A stretch of 64,000 nucleotides of DNA, from assembly GCF_000787575.1 (NCBI RefSeq), contig NW_012236497.1, positions 159,232 to 223,231 of the forward strand, read 5' to 3'. The stretch comes from Acytostelium subglobosum LB1 (taxonomy: Eukaryota; Evosea; Eumycetozoa; Acytosteliales; Acytosteliaceae). Under the pieces are notes generated by a model that was not told the origin of the DNA, did not search any database, and worked only from the letters and a program-made list of their open reading frames with translations. Below, one piece after another: positions 25,442 to 35,917 of this stretch. The translations under genes were made by a program, and so were the position numbers. Positions within the stretch are counted from its first letter, which is position 1. Every line of letters begins with the position of its first letter.

Positions 25442-26112
25442 TTAGGATTGGATGTTGTTTGGTTGCATTCCGTGATGATGTGGAGGAGGCATTCCATGCT
25501 GAGGCGGCATTCCATGCTGAGGAGGCATGCCATGATGAGGTGGAGGCATACCATGCTGGGGTGGCATACCATGATGGGACATGCCATGAGGAGGGCCTCC
25601 TTCCCAATGAGGTGGTGGGCCATTTGGTGGCATCTGCTGATGATGATGTTGTTGGTGCTGTTGATGTTGTTGATGTTGTTGTGAATGCATTGGAGGTGAT
25701 CCATTTGGTGGCATGTTATGATATGGGAACGGTCCACCCTGTTGATGATGCATACCAGGATGATCAAACTGACCTGGTGGAGGCATCATATTAGGTGGTG
25801 GCATGAGTCCAGGGTGCATACCTAATTGGTTGATTGATTGATTGAGTATTAGTGATCATTCATTCAATCAATCATGTGATCGTCAATCAAGTACTTACCG
25901 AATTGTGGAGGCATGAACTGAGGCATTCCTCCCCTAGCCTGCATGTCTCTCATCTTTTGTTCACTCATTGCTCTAAGATAGTCAGGTTCAAACTGTTTAT
26001 AATATAATGATACAGCCTGTTGATGTACCTTTCCTATATTATGTGACTTTCTAACTGATGGTGAGTCATGAGTAAGGTACTTATCGCAGTACTCGCAGTA
26101 ATACTTTGGCAT
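25442..26112 (-). CDS. snrpc: U1 small nuclear ribonucleoprotein C (U1-C)
   Basis: Exons 26112..25899 and 25821..25442, 77-nt intron (GTAAGT/TTAG); 197 residues. The first 30 residues are the U1-C zinc finger: Cys6, Cys9, His24 and His30 in [19 protein letters not shown]...[11 protein letters not shown], nearly identical to human. U1-C stabilises the U1 snRNA:5' splice site duplex, fitting a genome with many GTAAGT introns. The C-terminal exon is Pro/Met/His/Gln-rich, and its end is built from tandem GMPPQH / GMPPPHHG repeats. The Pro/Met-rich tail is a family trait; the His density is unusual. It shares a ~210-bp divergent promoter with AK6. Confidence 0.97.
25480..25604 (-). repeat. Tandem [14 protein letters not shown]-encoding repeats in the U1-C tail
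   Basis: Tandem 18-24 nt units on the minus strand encode six to seven copies of a Gly-Met-Pro-Pro-(Gln/Pro)-His motif. A CAA/CAT-rich (Gln/His) tract follows near 25640-25685. Confidence 0.8.
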
Positions 26113-26323
26113 CTTCTATGTATATATGTATATGTATAAGTATGTATAACTGTACAAGTCAATGATTGATTGGATGAATGATGATGAAGAATGAGATGAG
26201 TTCACAAAAGAGACCTTTTGATAATTTTTCGAAAGTTGAAGGTTGTCGACAACGAAAGAATGAGTTAGATTGACGACTCGTCTTAAACTTATCTACAAAT
26301 ACATAACATAAATATAGCATACA
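26113..26323. promoter_or_regulatory. Bidirectional promoter between U1-C and AK6
   Basis: 211 bp separate the start codons of two divergently transcribed housekeeping genes. The interval is AT-rich with TATATATG/TATATGTATAAG on the U1-C side and ATAACATAAATATAG on the AK6 side. It must contain both start regions. Confidence 0.6.
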
Positions 26324-26996
26324 ATGTCAAAGAGAACTAGACCCAACATATTGGTATGAATAATTTATCAAATCAATCAAATAATCAATCAAATAATCAA
26401 ACTTACTCATTTAATGAATGAATGGACCGACAGATCACAGGAACACCAGGCACGGGCAAGACAAGTCTTTCAGCAGAGTTGTCATCGACTCATGGAATGA
26501 AACATGTGGATATATCGGCATTGGTAAAGGAGAAGGATTTACATGATGGTTGGGACGAAGAGTTCCAATGTTACATCCTGGACGAGGATAAAGTATGCGA
26601 TGAACTCGAAGATGTTATGGCACCAGGTGGTGTAATTGTCGATCATCACGGTTGTGAATGGTTCCCAGAGCGTTGGTTCGATCTTGTAATAGTACTACGT
26701 ACAGATACTCAATCATTATATGAACGTCTAGTCAAGAGGTATGTTTGATTCATGGAGGTGATTGAATGAGTGGACTGGAATGGAATGGACTGACTTTGGA
26801 GCAATCATACCAATGTAGGAACTATAATGATAAGAAGATAGAGAATAATATAGATTGTGAGATTATGCAGATGATATTGGAGGAGGCAATGTCATCGTAC
26901 AAGCCAGAGATTGTAATGGAGATGCAGTCCAACTCAATCGAGGACAATGAGAATAATCAAAAAGTCATTGGCGAGTGGATACAAGCTTGGAAATAA
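26324..26996 (+). CDS. ak6: Adenylate kinase isoenzyme 6 / Fap7 (ribosome biogenesis ATPase)
   Basis: Three exons, 26324..26353, 26434..26738 and 26819..26996; 170 residues, matching the ~172 of the family. The first exon is only 30 nt (MSKRTRPNIL) and is needed to complete the N-terminal strand before ITGTPGTGKTS, the P-loop. LDEDKVCDELE, GGVIVDHHGCEWFPERWFDLVIVLRTD and YNDKKIENNIDCEI are AK6 hallmarks. The enzyme has adenylate kinase/ATPase activity and acts with uS11 in late 18S rRNA maturation in nucleus and cytoplasm. The stop codon overlaps an AATAAA that could be the polyadenylation signal. Confidence 0.96.
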
Positions 26997-27049
26997 AGAT
27001 ATTGATTGATTGAATGAATTGATTGACGTTGATTGGATTGGATTGGAGA

Positions 27050-28666
27050 TTATGATGGAGGGAATGGTGGAATTATTCCTGGATTGAAGTTTGCTAGAGA
27101 GGCTGTCACCTCGTCCATGTCTAGTTCCAGCACATCTTGGATATAGTGCGCTATTTCAATGTTATCAATGTTGGCATGTAGTTTGGACTCTATTGATTCT
27201 TTGATATCTTGATTATCGCCAGAGTAGTATGTGTACAAGTTGACATCGACTCCTGTATGTCCACTGGTTGTGAAGCCGACCAGAGCACGCTCCCCAATGA
27301 ACCGGCCGAGGAAGCTTGCGAACGATCCATTGTTGTTGGCACTCCAGAAAGACTGCAATAGCTCCAGCTCCGATGTTGTGAAGTTGAAGGGAGACTGATC
27401 CCAATTGCCTGGCTTGTAATATTTGTTGACGACAGAGTTGATCACAGAGTTGTTTGTGGCGACACTAGCATCAGTGACGTTGACTCTAGTGGCAAAGATC
27501 TCCTTCTCCATCGTGGCTGCTGACGCGGTAAAGTTGAGAAGTACATCCGGGAGCCACTTGTACGTGGGGTAGACGTGTGCGTCGGGCTGGAAGCCCAAGG
27601 TGATACCGCCTGTCTCATGGTCGGCAGTTGCCAGCACTAACGTGTTCCTGTCATTGGCGGCAAAGTCCAGGACTGCGTTGAACGCATCGTCAAAGTTGAG
27701 TGTCTCATATATCTGTGCGGCGGCGTCGTTGCTGTGTCCGGCCAGGTCGATCTTGGCGCCCTCCACCATTATGATGAAGCCATGCTGATTATCCTGCGCC
27801 AGTAACTCCAATGCCTTAACTGTCATCTCTTTCAGCGTGGGGATATCTGTCATCTTCTGATTGATCCTGTCAATGTCGTAGGGTATGTCATGTGGCGTGA
27901 ACAGTCCTATCATCTTGCCCTTGTTGACTTGAAGCATGCTCGTTCGATTGTACACCATTGAGTATTGATTCACTTGCTGAGCCTTGTCCAACATTGTTTG
28001 ATTGAAGAACTGTGATCCACCGCCCAAGGCCACGGTCATGTCCATGTCCATCATCTGTGTGGCAATAAAGTCCTCTGTCTTGCGGGTCGTTGAATGAGCG
28101 TAGAAACAGGCAGGTGTGGCGTCGGTGACGCGTGTGGTCGTGACGACACCCGTCTTCATGCCCTTGAGGCGGGCGGCCTCAAACAGCGTGCCAACAGGTT
28201 TGTAGTTGTGATCGACACTCACGGCATCATTGTTGGCGTGGACGCCAGTGGCGTAGGCTGTGGCGCCGGCGGCCGAGTCGGTGACATCGCTGCTGTATGA
28301 AGCGGTGCGCACTGTGCCAACGAGATGGGAGTCCAGTTTGAGGGGCATGTACTCGACGCCATTCATGTGAGCCTGGGCCAGACGAGCCATTGTAGCGGCG
28401 GCCGGTCCGAATCCATCGCCAATCATAATGATCACATTGAGTGGGCTGCGCGACCTATGTCTGGGTACGAGCAATCCAACCAACAGACTAATAGTCAACA
28501 ACACAAGTATACATCCACCAATTACCAATATCCATTTGATCAATCTCTTCCTCTTCTCCTGTTTTCTCTTTGGATCTTCTTCTGATTGAGGTATTACATT
28601 ATTATTATCATTGTTGTTATTGTCAGTGTTTAGTTTATCTAGTTCATAAGGTATGGATGATGACAT
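27050..28666 (-). CDS. Alkaline phosphatase, type II membrane-anchored
   Basis: Single exon, 538 residues. A ~42-residue cytosolic head with an Asn-rich run and a basic KRKQEKRKRLIK stretch precedes one transmembrane helix (about residues 44-67), as in yeast vacuolar Pho8. The lumenal domain has IMIGDGFGP (Asp metal ligand), VTDSAAGATAYATG (nucleophile Ser), EGAKIDLAGHSND and ATADHETGG (metal-binding His), so all catalytic blocks are present. Several NxS/T sites are visible. It hydrolyses phosphomonoesters in a lysosomal/contractile-vacuole lumen or at the cell surface; location is inferred from topology. No intron, unlike most neighbours. Confidence 0.95.
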   Translation of the reverse strand: MSSSIPYELDKLNTDNNNNDNNNVIPQSEEDPKRKQEKRKRLIKWILVIGGCILVLLTISLLVGLLVPRHRSRSPLNVIIMIGDGFGPAAATMARLAQAHMNGVEYMPLKLDSHLVGTVRTASYSSDVTDSAAGATAYATGVHANNDAVSVDHNYKPVGTLFEAARLKGMKTGVVTTTRVTDATPACFYAHSTTRKTEDFIATQMMDMDMTVALGGGSQFFNQTMLDKAQQVNQYSMVYNRTSMLQVNKGKMIGLFTPHDIPYDIDRINQKMTDIPTLKEMTVKALELLAQDNQHGFIIMVEGAKIDLAGHSNDAAAQIYETLNFDDAFNAVLDFAANDRNTLVLATADHETGGITLGFQPDAHVYPTYKWLPDVLLNFTASAATMEKEIFATRVNVTDASVATNNSVINSVVNKYYKPGNWDQSPFNFTTSELELLQSFWSANNNGSFASFLGRFIGERALVGFTTSGHTGVDVNLYTYYSGDNQDIKESIESKLHANIDNIEIAHYIQDVLELDMDEVTASLANFNPGIIPPFPPS

Positions 28667-29367
28667 GTTATATCTCTTTTATCTATATCTCTATAACATT
28701 CAATCAATCAATCTATCAATCATACATACTACATCAAGTGTGATTGGTATGGTATACACCTGCAATCAATCATCAAAGAGTTAGTACTTAGAGTGGTTGG
28801 TGGTGTTTAATCTATTGACTATGATGTGTTTGTGTGTGTTGCGCTACAAAGGATACAACTATCCAATAACACAACTACATCAACAGTGGAGAGGGATTGT
28901 CAAATGAACCACCATCGAGGGTATTCATTCAGACCCTCACTACCCACCCATTTGGTTAACAGCTAAACAAATAATATCTATCTGTATCTCTCTATAACAT
29001 TGAATCAATCAATCATAATTAAATTATTTGTTTGTTGTCAATTACTTGAGTGATGAACCTTTGACCTCCCTTAAGTCCCCCTAGATGCTTATCCGAATAC
29101 CCTGGAATCGATCTATCTCATGTGCTCTGATGTTGGGCAAGTCAATCAAAACAGAATCTAGACATTGTTCCGACTTGTGAAACGTCATTACAACCAAGTA
29201 GTGAATATCCCTGAAGGATTATGAAGATATCTGCGCAATGCGGAGGTCCTTGAATGAACTGCCTCACTTGGTTCAAAGTCATTTGAAGTTTGGTATCCAG
29301 ACCATGATAAGACTTAGGCTTCACAAAAACAAATTCAAATACAAATATATATACTAATACAAATACA
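28667..29367. other. Intergenic spacer, no gene seen
   Basis: About 700 bp between the alkaline phosphatase start and Rho-like copy B. It contains the alkaline phosphatase promoter (TATCTCTATAACATTCAATC near 28685) and AT-rich sequence with ATACAAATAC repeats just before copy B. The minus-strand open frame at 29142-29702 is antisense to copy B and is not a gene. Confidence 0.55.
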
Positions 29368-30009
29368 ATGGTGATCCCAGCTGACTCGATCAAGTGCGTC
29401 GCCGTGGGGTGTATGCTGGCCCTGAGAAGAAGAAGGAGAATGCAGACGAGTGCAAGATCCAGATGACAGTGGACAACATTCCATGCACAATCACTTTTGT
29501 TGATGCCACTGTAATTGACGAATACAACTACAAGCTTTGGGATGAGGTCATCTACCCAGGAACAGATATCCACTTGGTCTGTTGCAAACCAAACTACCTC
29601 CATACCATACCACGAATGTGGATGGTGAGTATCCCTTGATTGCCTATAGTTGAGAAGGATGTACATAATCATCATATTGACCCCAGACTCACCAAACTCC
29701 ACATCAAAGGATGTCCACCATATCTGTTATCACGGAGGATCCAAGTGGACACCACGATTGATGGTTGGATTGACTGATGACGACCGAGACTATAAGGAGA
29801 TTGCCAAGTTTCTTCGTCCCCATTTAGTCATCAGTCGCCCAATCGATAAGGAAACTGAGGACCTCCTAAACAAGGAATTTCTAAAGATTAAAGCCATAAA
29901 GTACTTCCAAGCAGCCAACCTTTCGAGCAAGGCGATCGAGGCCGTCCTTGAAGAGGCAGTCCGTCAAGTGAGAATTCGCCGCAATAAGATAACATGCACA
30001 TTACTCTGA
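29368..30009 (+). pseudogene. Degenerate Rho/Rac-like GTPase, copy B (1-nt frameshift)
   Basis: Exons 29368..29624 and 29710..30009 with an 85-nt intron (GTGAGT/AAAG). After the splice it reads as a Rho fold: YPGTDIHLVC, then MWMDVHHICYHGG (Rac KWYPEVRHHC), RLMVGLTDDD, AIKYFQAANLS, IEAVLEEAVRQV and terminal CTLL. Next to copy A it lacks one nucleotide between GTGGGGTG and GGCCCTGAG (about 29409-29420), so the frame starting MVIPADSIKCVAVG does not connect to the rest; a second frame opens at about 29394. P-loop lysine/threonine, the switch I threonine, the DTAGQ glutamine and the TKxD box are all absent, as in copy A. Pseudogene, or one missed base in an expressed pseudo-GTPase. It lies directly upstream of copy C in the same orientation. 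Confidence 0.7.
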
Positions 30010-30092
30010 AGATCTGGTCCAACTCAATAAGATAGTTTGGACGTTATTAATTTTGGCTAACAACTTATACAAATACAAATATAATTACAAAT

Positions 30093-30276
30093 ATGGAGAT
30101 CACTTCTGACTCTATCAAGTGTGTAGCCGTCGGGTGGTTGGTTGGCCCTGAGAGAAGGCAGAGGAGTGCAAGATCCAAATGACAGTGGACAACATCCCAT
30201 GTACAATCACATTAGTTGACGCCACTGTCATTGACCTATACAATTACAAGTACTGGGAGGAGGTCATCTACCCATG
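30093..30276 (+). pseudogene. Degenerate Rho/Rac-like GTPase, copy C (5' fragment, 10-nt deletion)
   Basis: Starts MEITSDSIKCVAVGWLVGP, nearly identical to copy A, then loses about 10 nt relative to copy A (around 30151-30158), shifting frame. Homology resumes as CKIQ, MTVDNIPCTITLVDATVID, then ...EEVIYP, and stops dead at about 30276, before the C-terminal half. No second exon follows. A tandem, truncated and frameshifted remnant, 84 bp after copy B. Confidence 0.75.
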
Positions 30277-30449
30277 CAACAGTCACCGACTAATCTCGAA
30301 CCCAACAATACCATCACCATTACAAGATTGTTCTAAGCCATCATTGGTGTCCAACACAAGTTGTGTCTTTCTGATTTTTTTAAAGTCGGTCACGACTTGT
30401 CGTTACTCCATTGTCAACAAGGTGCATACAGATACACAAACAAACAAAC

Positions 30450-30838
30450 ATGACTAGAGGAAAGCAAAAGGTTGGTGATAGAGAGTAGTGAGAGAGAAGA
30501 GAGAGAGAGAGATTTGATGTTATCTCATTCATGTAAGACACTTACACCTCCACTTCACTCAACTCTATTCAAAAGATTGACGCTCAGAAGAGAAACCAGG
30601 AGAAGCAACAGGATCAGAAGGGAAGCCAGATCGAGCACAGAGCTGCTGCATTTAAGCTTCAATGTAATGTCTGCATGGTAGGTCATTGTTGTCGTAGGAG
30701 TTCATTGACTCGCGAGTTCTGTTGTTGACACTTCAATCATTCAAACACAAACAGGCCAACATTACACATGAGAATCAAGTTGCGCAACATTATGAATCTA
30801 AGCATCCTGGGAGACCAGTCACGCCCATTCGAAAGTAA
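30450..30838 (+). CDS. ZNF706/4F5-like small zinc-finger protein
   Basis: Three short exons, 30450..30470, 30576..30677 and 30755..30838; 68 residues, frame kept at both joins (donors GTTGGT and GTAGGT, the first atypical). MTRGKQKIDAQKRNQEKQQ is the 4F5/SERF-type basic head (human ZNF706 begins MARGQQKIQSQQKN). The rest has a C2H2 finger with CNVC and later QHYESKHPGRP, matching ZNF706 HFESKHPKTP. Function in the family is poorly defined, with reported effects on protein aggregation and on translation or pluripotency in animals. It sits in a tight gap between Rho-like remnants and ATE1, and is easily missed because each exon is tiny. Confidence 0.85.
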
Positions 30839-31141
30839 TAGAGACGCAGTAGTTTAGTAGTAGTATTATAGAGACCCACAGAGCAACTGCGCAGCTCGCA
30901 GCATGGCATGACGTCGTTGGTTGGTCGAGTCCAATGCTCGCCAGCCATCCATCGATGGCCATCCCTCAATTGTAAATAAAGCTCGCGCGATGCGACCCAA
31001 TCTTTGTAACTTGGATAACAACAACAACCAACCCCAGGACCACTCTCGACCCAACAACACCTTCAAATTGAGGGATGTTCATTTCACTCCATTCATTCAT
31101 TCGTTCAATCAATCAATCAAGCAATAGTATCTGTACAACAC
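30839..31141. promoter_or_regulatory. Intergenic region upstream of ATE1
   Basis: About 300 bp: 3' flank of the ZNF706-like gene, a GC-richer stretch (30880-30990), then TTCAATCAATCAATCAA just before the ATE1 start. No gene or RNA recognised. Confidence 0.45.
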
Positions 31142-32852
31142 ATGGATCCCAACAAGTCATATGTATATCCATATGGATACAATGAGTCTGAGTGTCACTA
31201 TTGCTACAAGTCAACAGAAGGCAGAAGATCATATGGTAGGTACACAGTTGACTGTTTGACTGAATGACGGGATTGATTGACTAACTTGAGTGTGATACCT
31301 AGGTATGAGTGCAAAGCAACTCACTGTTGATGACTATCAGAGTCTATGTGATACGGGATGGCGTAGGTCAGGCACATACCTCTATCGACCTGATAACTCT
31401 AATGACTCAACATGTTGTCCTCAGTACACTATCAGGCTGGACGTATGCCGATTCAAACCAGCAAAGGATCAGAAACAAACCTCAAAGCGACTCAACAACT
31501 ACCTTGTACATGATAACATACATGGAGACACGAGCAAGCAGCAGCAAAAGCAACATGTGGCACCTCCACCATCATCAACTGAGCAGTCAATGAATGATGA
31601 TGAAGCAATGTTGAAGAGACTGGCCATCGATGACATGTTTACAAGGTGCTTGACGGCATTGTCAAACAATACATTACAACAGGAGGAGATTGGAGAGATT
31701 GTAAAGTGTCTGCCGCCAGTCAGAGAGAATGCACATAGGCTCCAGAAGGACAGAGGCACATACTCTTGCAGTATGAGTCCACTTAACAAACATAAGAAGA
31801 TGTTACAAAACCGCTGCAACATCACTGTTCAACAACTGATCGATGCAGTCATCAATGAGATCAACAATGACATCAACAAGTTGTTGCCAGAGAGCACTCA
31901 CCTCTCACATGTACATTACAAAGACAATCATATCAACTTCATCCCTGTTGAAGACTCGGTCAATCATAATAATCCTCAAACAAGGCCAGTCGCACCAAGC
32001 AGTGAACCAAGACACAAGAAACTGGATGTACCAGCGATGCCATTGCCAGTGTCGCCCAAGCATAAGCTAGAGACAACATTGCGACGAGCAGAGTATAGTG
32101 AGGAGGTGTTCCAGCTGTACTGCAGGTACCAGACAGAGGTGCATCATGAGACCGAGGCAAAGAAGCCAGAGGGATTCAAAAGATTCTTGGTCGACACGCC
32201 ATTGATCTACGTGCCCTACTCAGAGAAGGGCTACTACAGCCCCGCGCTAAACAAGGTCGTGCAAATACCCGAGACGGGCTTTGGCTCATTCCACCAACTA
32301 TATCGACTGGATGGCAAGCTGATAGCGGTGGGCATCGTGGACATTCTCCCATCGTGCGTGTCCAGCGTCTACTTCCTCTACGACCCCGACTACCTATTCC
32401 TCTCGATTGGCAAGTACTCTGCACTGGCAGAGATTGAGTGGACCAAGCAATTGGCATTGCAAGCGCCTCAACTACATTATTACTACATGGGATTCTTCAT
32501 TCGCGATTGCCAAAAGATGAAGTACAAAGCAATGTTCCGGCCATCAGAGTTGCTGTGTCACGAGACCCAGCAATGGGTCGACCTGGATGTTGCCCTGGCC
32601 AAGATTGACAGTAGCGCCAACAAGAGATATTCACCATTTGTTGTTGAAGCTGGCAGCGGCGAGTATGTTGTACCATCAAAGAGATATCCAAACGTGATCA
32701 ATCAAATCAAGATGATGCAGAGTGGTCGTCCATTCACCTTGTTGGACATCCAACCAAAGTTCCGAGAGGAGATCAAAAGTATCCTTGTAGACTACATGGA
32801 CAACGTTGGCGAACGTCTTGCCAAGATCATCCAAGTGACCTTCAGTAGATGA
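31142..32852 (+). CDS. ate1: Arginyl-tRNA--protein transferase (ATE1)
   Basis: Exons 31142..31235 and 31303..32852 (67-nt intron, GTAGGT/CTAG); 547 residues. N-terminal Cys18-x2-Cys21 (ECHYC) and Cys69-Cys70 (STCCPQYTIR) are the conserved cysteines of ATE1 enzymes, reported in the family to bind an Fe-S cluster or regulate activity. TGWRRSGTYLYRP is the typical N-domain motif. The C-terminal half has the acyl-transferase fold (GSFHQLYRLDGKLIAVGIVD, SVYFLYDPDYLFLSIGKYSA, YYMGFFIRDCQKMKYKA). The enzyme adds Arg to N-terminal Asp/Glu for N-degron turnover. A low-complexity, Ser/Gln-rich insertion separates the two domains (about residues 90-240). The short first exon carries the CxxC pair. Confidence 0.95.
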
Positions 32853-33952
32853 AGTGGTCAATCCATTTATGATCAATCGATTAATTAATAGATTGATTGA
32901 TTTGATTTGATTGATTGGTTGATTGGTGAGTGAGTTGACCCGTCCAAGATCCAAGTATCATCAACCAATCCAATCAATTAACTCTCCATCCAATATTTAT
33001 AAATCGATCAAATGAATGATCTGAATTAAACCAAATTTGGAATTATTAATAACCGTTACTTTACTTGAACATAACATTGATGTTAGTTATAACATCGTTG
33101 TTATTTATGTTTGTAGTTATTATTGATTACAACGACCACCATCAATATTTGTGTGCCCTTCTGAATGAGGACGATAAAGTGAGGGGGGGTTGGATAATTA
33201 TTTATTGAAAAGAAGATCAAGTGAAGGGGCATGCATGGCGCCCTTTCTTGATCAACAATCAAGACCCCCCATCTAAAAAAAGATAAACTTCTTGACACAT
33301 CACCTCTTGGTCGTTGTTCCATTTTTATAATAAACTGTTTTTGTTTGATGCCAAATTCTGTTAAAATTCCATCAGGTGGATGGATGAGGTGCACGAATGA
33401 AAAAGGTGAAGCCTCATCCAACACACACACATTTTCAACGAATTTGATGATCAAACAACACAACACACACACAAACATCGTTAGATATTTATAAACTTAA
33501 CGTCCCAATCCTCACACATAATAACAGGCAGTATCAGAAACAAAGACGAGCTTGTGAAAATGATCATTCAGCTGATCTGTCATCGTGCCTCTGCGTGTGA
33601 ATTGCTCACACGCAACACCTCATCATTCACACCTGAATGAAGCGTTTGGACGCCAAATTTATTTTAATTTAATTAACAAGAAATATCACTTATTGATGAG
33701 GTGAGTAAGGTCACCTAACACACATCAGTTGAGGGTTGCACCGCTTGGAACAGGCAGCGCCTGATGTTAACCTCCTCCTCAGCGAGTGAGTGAGTGAGAG
33801 ACAGACAGACCATCACCAAACTGGTGTGAATGAAACAAAGAAAGAAAGAGTCATATCGGCCTCAATCACAATTCATTCATTTTGTAATCATTCCAAAGTT
33901 ATAAATACTACAAATAATATTATAATATAATTATATATAATTAAACATCAAA
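32853..33952. other. Intergenic spacer of 1.1 kb, no gene recognised
   Basis: AT-rich with TGATTGAT repeats just after ATE1, a run of TTATAAT elements near 33900-33945 that likely forms the promoter of the next gene, and one perfect hairpin (33592-33614). Open frames here (for example 33101-33478, minus) have no protein-like character. Confidence 0.5.
33592..33614. repeat. Perfect 9-bp inverted repeat (hairpin)
   Basis: TGCGTGTGA, five-base spacer ATTGC, then TCACACGCA: a perfect 9-bp stem in an otherwise gene-free spacer. It may be an operator-like site, part of an unrecognised RNA, or chance. Confidence 0.6.
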
Positions 33953-34698
33953 ATGTTGATCAAGACTGTTTTGCTGGCCGTCATCTTGTTGGTCGCTGTC
34001 GCCACCGCCAACAAGAACATCTGTACTTTCCAATACGAGTGTGGTGCTAACTCCTATTGCCACGGTGGATACTGTGTTGACTGTATCTCCAATAACGACT
34101 GTGGTCTCAACCAGTTCTGCAACCTCGTGAACACCATCGATCTTGTAAGTCTCTAATTGAATGATTGAATGGTTAATAGATTGATCAATCACAAACGAAA
34201 ACAAAACTTGATCACTAACACACGCTCACACACAATCACAAATCAATCAAACGACTTCATCACATTTTCTATCTCACTCAATAATAATAATAGAACAAGT
34301 ATGGTTCATGTCAGGACTTCCCATACGACAACGCCAAGTGCATTGTTCTAGGCACCACTGACCTTGCTGATGAGCGTGTTGACAACTCCACCAAGTGTGC
34401 TGTCCAGTACTACGATTCCAACCTTGCCGTCGGTAGCCGCATGGTCACCGAGTTCCAAGGAACCTGCACCAACGGCCGTTGCCGTCAATGCCTGTACAAC
34501 AACGACGGTAGCTCCCAGCAAGGCAAGGGCTCCCAGAGAACCTGTGTCTTCCCAGGCAAGTACGCCACCATCCACTCTGCCGAGTGGGCCCCAGGCAGAT
34601 ACTACGAGAGCCCAATCCACGTCTGGTTGGCCATCCTTTTCTGTTTGACCGCCATCATCACCATCTTCCACTTCCTCGGTTTCCTCTTCCACAAATAG
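33953..34698 (+). CDS. Cysteine-rich secretory-pathway membrane protein, unknown function
   Basis: Exons 33953..34144 and 34294..34698 (149-nt intron, GTAAGT/ATAG); 198 residues. An N-terminal signal peptide (MLIKTVLLAVILLVAVATA) is followed by a Cys-dense extracellular part with a small knottin-like block (CTFQYECGANSYCHGGYCVDC, read in two pieces) and CNLV...CQDF, CIVL, CAVQ, CTNGRCRQCLY. A single transmembrane helix close to the C-terminus (WLAILFCLTAIITIFHFLGF) leaves only a few cytosolic residues. Type I membrane protein, probably disulphide-rich and surface-exposed or endolysosomal. Codon use is strongly C-ending (AAC, AAG, TTC), suggesting high expression. I do not recognise a named family. 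Confidence 0.85.
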
Positions 34699-34765
34699 AC
34701 GGCGTGATCCGACGTGAGAGCGAGTTGTCCGTCTCCATTCATTCGCTCTAGGCCCCTCCATAAGA

Positions 34766-34771
34766 AATAAA
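34766..34771 (+). terminator. AATAAA polyadenylation signal
   Basis: Canonical AATAAA about 70 bp after the stop codon of the Cys-rich membrane protein gene, before the convergent gene whose stop lies at 34877. Confidence 0.6.
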
Positions 34772-34876
34772 GTTAAACAAAGCATCGTAACACCGGTCAC
34801 TTGTTGCCCGTATCTTAGTCAATGGCTTCGTCTTCATTCATTCTTTCGTTCACCTCATCCAACAACAACGTTGAGC

Positions 34877-35917
34877 TCAACCCTTGTAAGCAAAGGCTGA
34901 CACACCACGGATACCACGTGATTGAAGGGAGATGCGATAGAGTCCGCCACTGCCTGGTGCGCTGTCTCGTGCAGTGGTGATGTAGAGCATGGACAGGTCG
35001 CTGTCTCCAAATGCACATGAAGTCACTTTGTTGACTGGCAACATTATGACCATGAGTAACTTGCCAGTGTTTGGGTCCCATCTTGTCACACGACCTCCGT
35101 CGTAGTGAGCAACCCAAAGCATACCTTGGTTGTCAATGGTCATTCCATCAGGTGATCCATACTCAATGTTGATGATCTTTTTGCGATTGGTCACGGCACC
35201 AGTTTCAACATTGTAGTCGAATGAGTCTACACCCTGTGTTGGCGTATCGATGTAGTACATCTTGGTGGCATCGGCCGACCACACGATGCCATTGCTTATC
35301 CTGACATTGGAGAGCACAGTGGAGAATTGATGATTGATACCAACACAGTACAAGGCGGCTTCAGCTGGGAATCCATTCTTGAGGGACATTGAACCAACCC
35401 AGAATCTTCCCCTTGGGTCAACCTTGCCATCGTTGTATCTATTCGTAGAGGATGTCTCTGGATTGGCCAACACTGTCTGTTCACCAGTCAAGTAGTTGAA
35501 GCTAACAACGCCCAGTCCTTGAATGGCTATCACCACCTCTCCATCCTTGGCATTGGCTCTGGGTACAACAGTACCAGGTCTATTTGGAAGATTGAATGAA
35601 TGCTGGATCATTCGACTTGGGTCGAAGCTGTATTTATAGCAAACATTGATATGTTGTTAGTCCTTTGATTGATTGATTCAGGATGATCTTTAGTTAACTT
35701 ACACATATAGCTTCTTCCCTTCAATGTCAAGATAATAGAGCAACTGTTTGTTACAATCCCATATTGAACCTTCACCAAGTTCAGCGTTGTTATTAAAGAA
35801 TAACTTTGCAGTTAGTATCTCAACATCTTCAACATTAGCATTGATACCAATACAACAGATTCCGATTACAATAAACAATGATATCAATATTACTCTACTA
35901 CTACTATTGTCATACAT
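34877..35917 (-). CDS. SMP-30/gluconolactonase family protein, secreted or ER-targeted
   Basis: Exons 35917..35703 and 35627..34877 (75-nt intron, GTAAGT/ACAG); 321 residues. A hydrophobic segment at residues 9-28 is a signal peptide or anchor, unlike cytosolic animal regucalcin. The beta-propeller has the SMP-30 metal/substrate motifs: ELGEGSIWD (Glu ligand), NRYNDGKVDPRGRFWVGSM, VRISNGIVWS (Asn ligand), GSPDGMTIDNQGMLWVA (Asp ligand) and VTSCAFG. The family hydrolyses lactones (gluconolactone) in a divalent-metal-dependent manner; substrate here unknown. Convergent with the Cys-rich protein gene. Confidence 0.92.

Noticed and set aside
29142-29702. 186-codon minus-strand open frame over Rho-like copy B
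   Set aside because: It is the reverse strand of copy B exon 1 and intron; no domain, no splice logic of its own.
33101-33478. 125-codon minus-strand frame in the ATE1 downstream spacer
   Set aside because: Low-complexity hydrophobic composition, no homology seen, no promoter or splice support.
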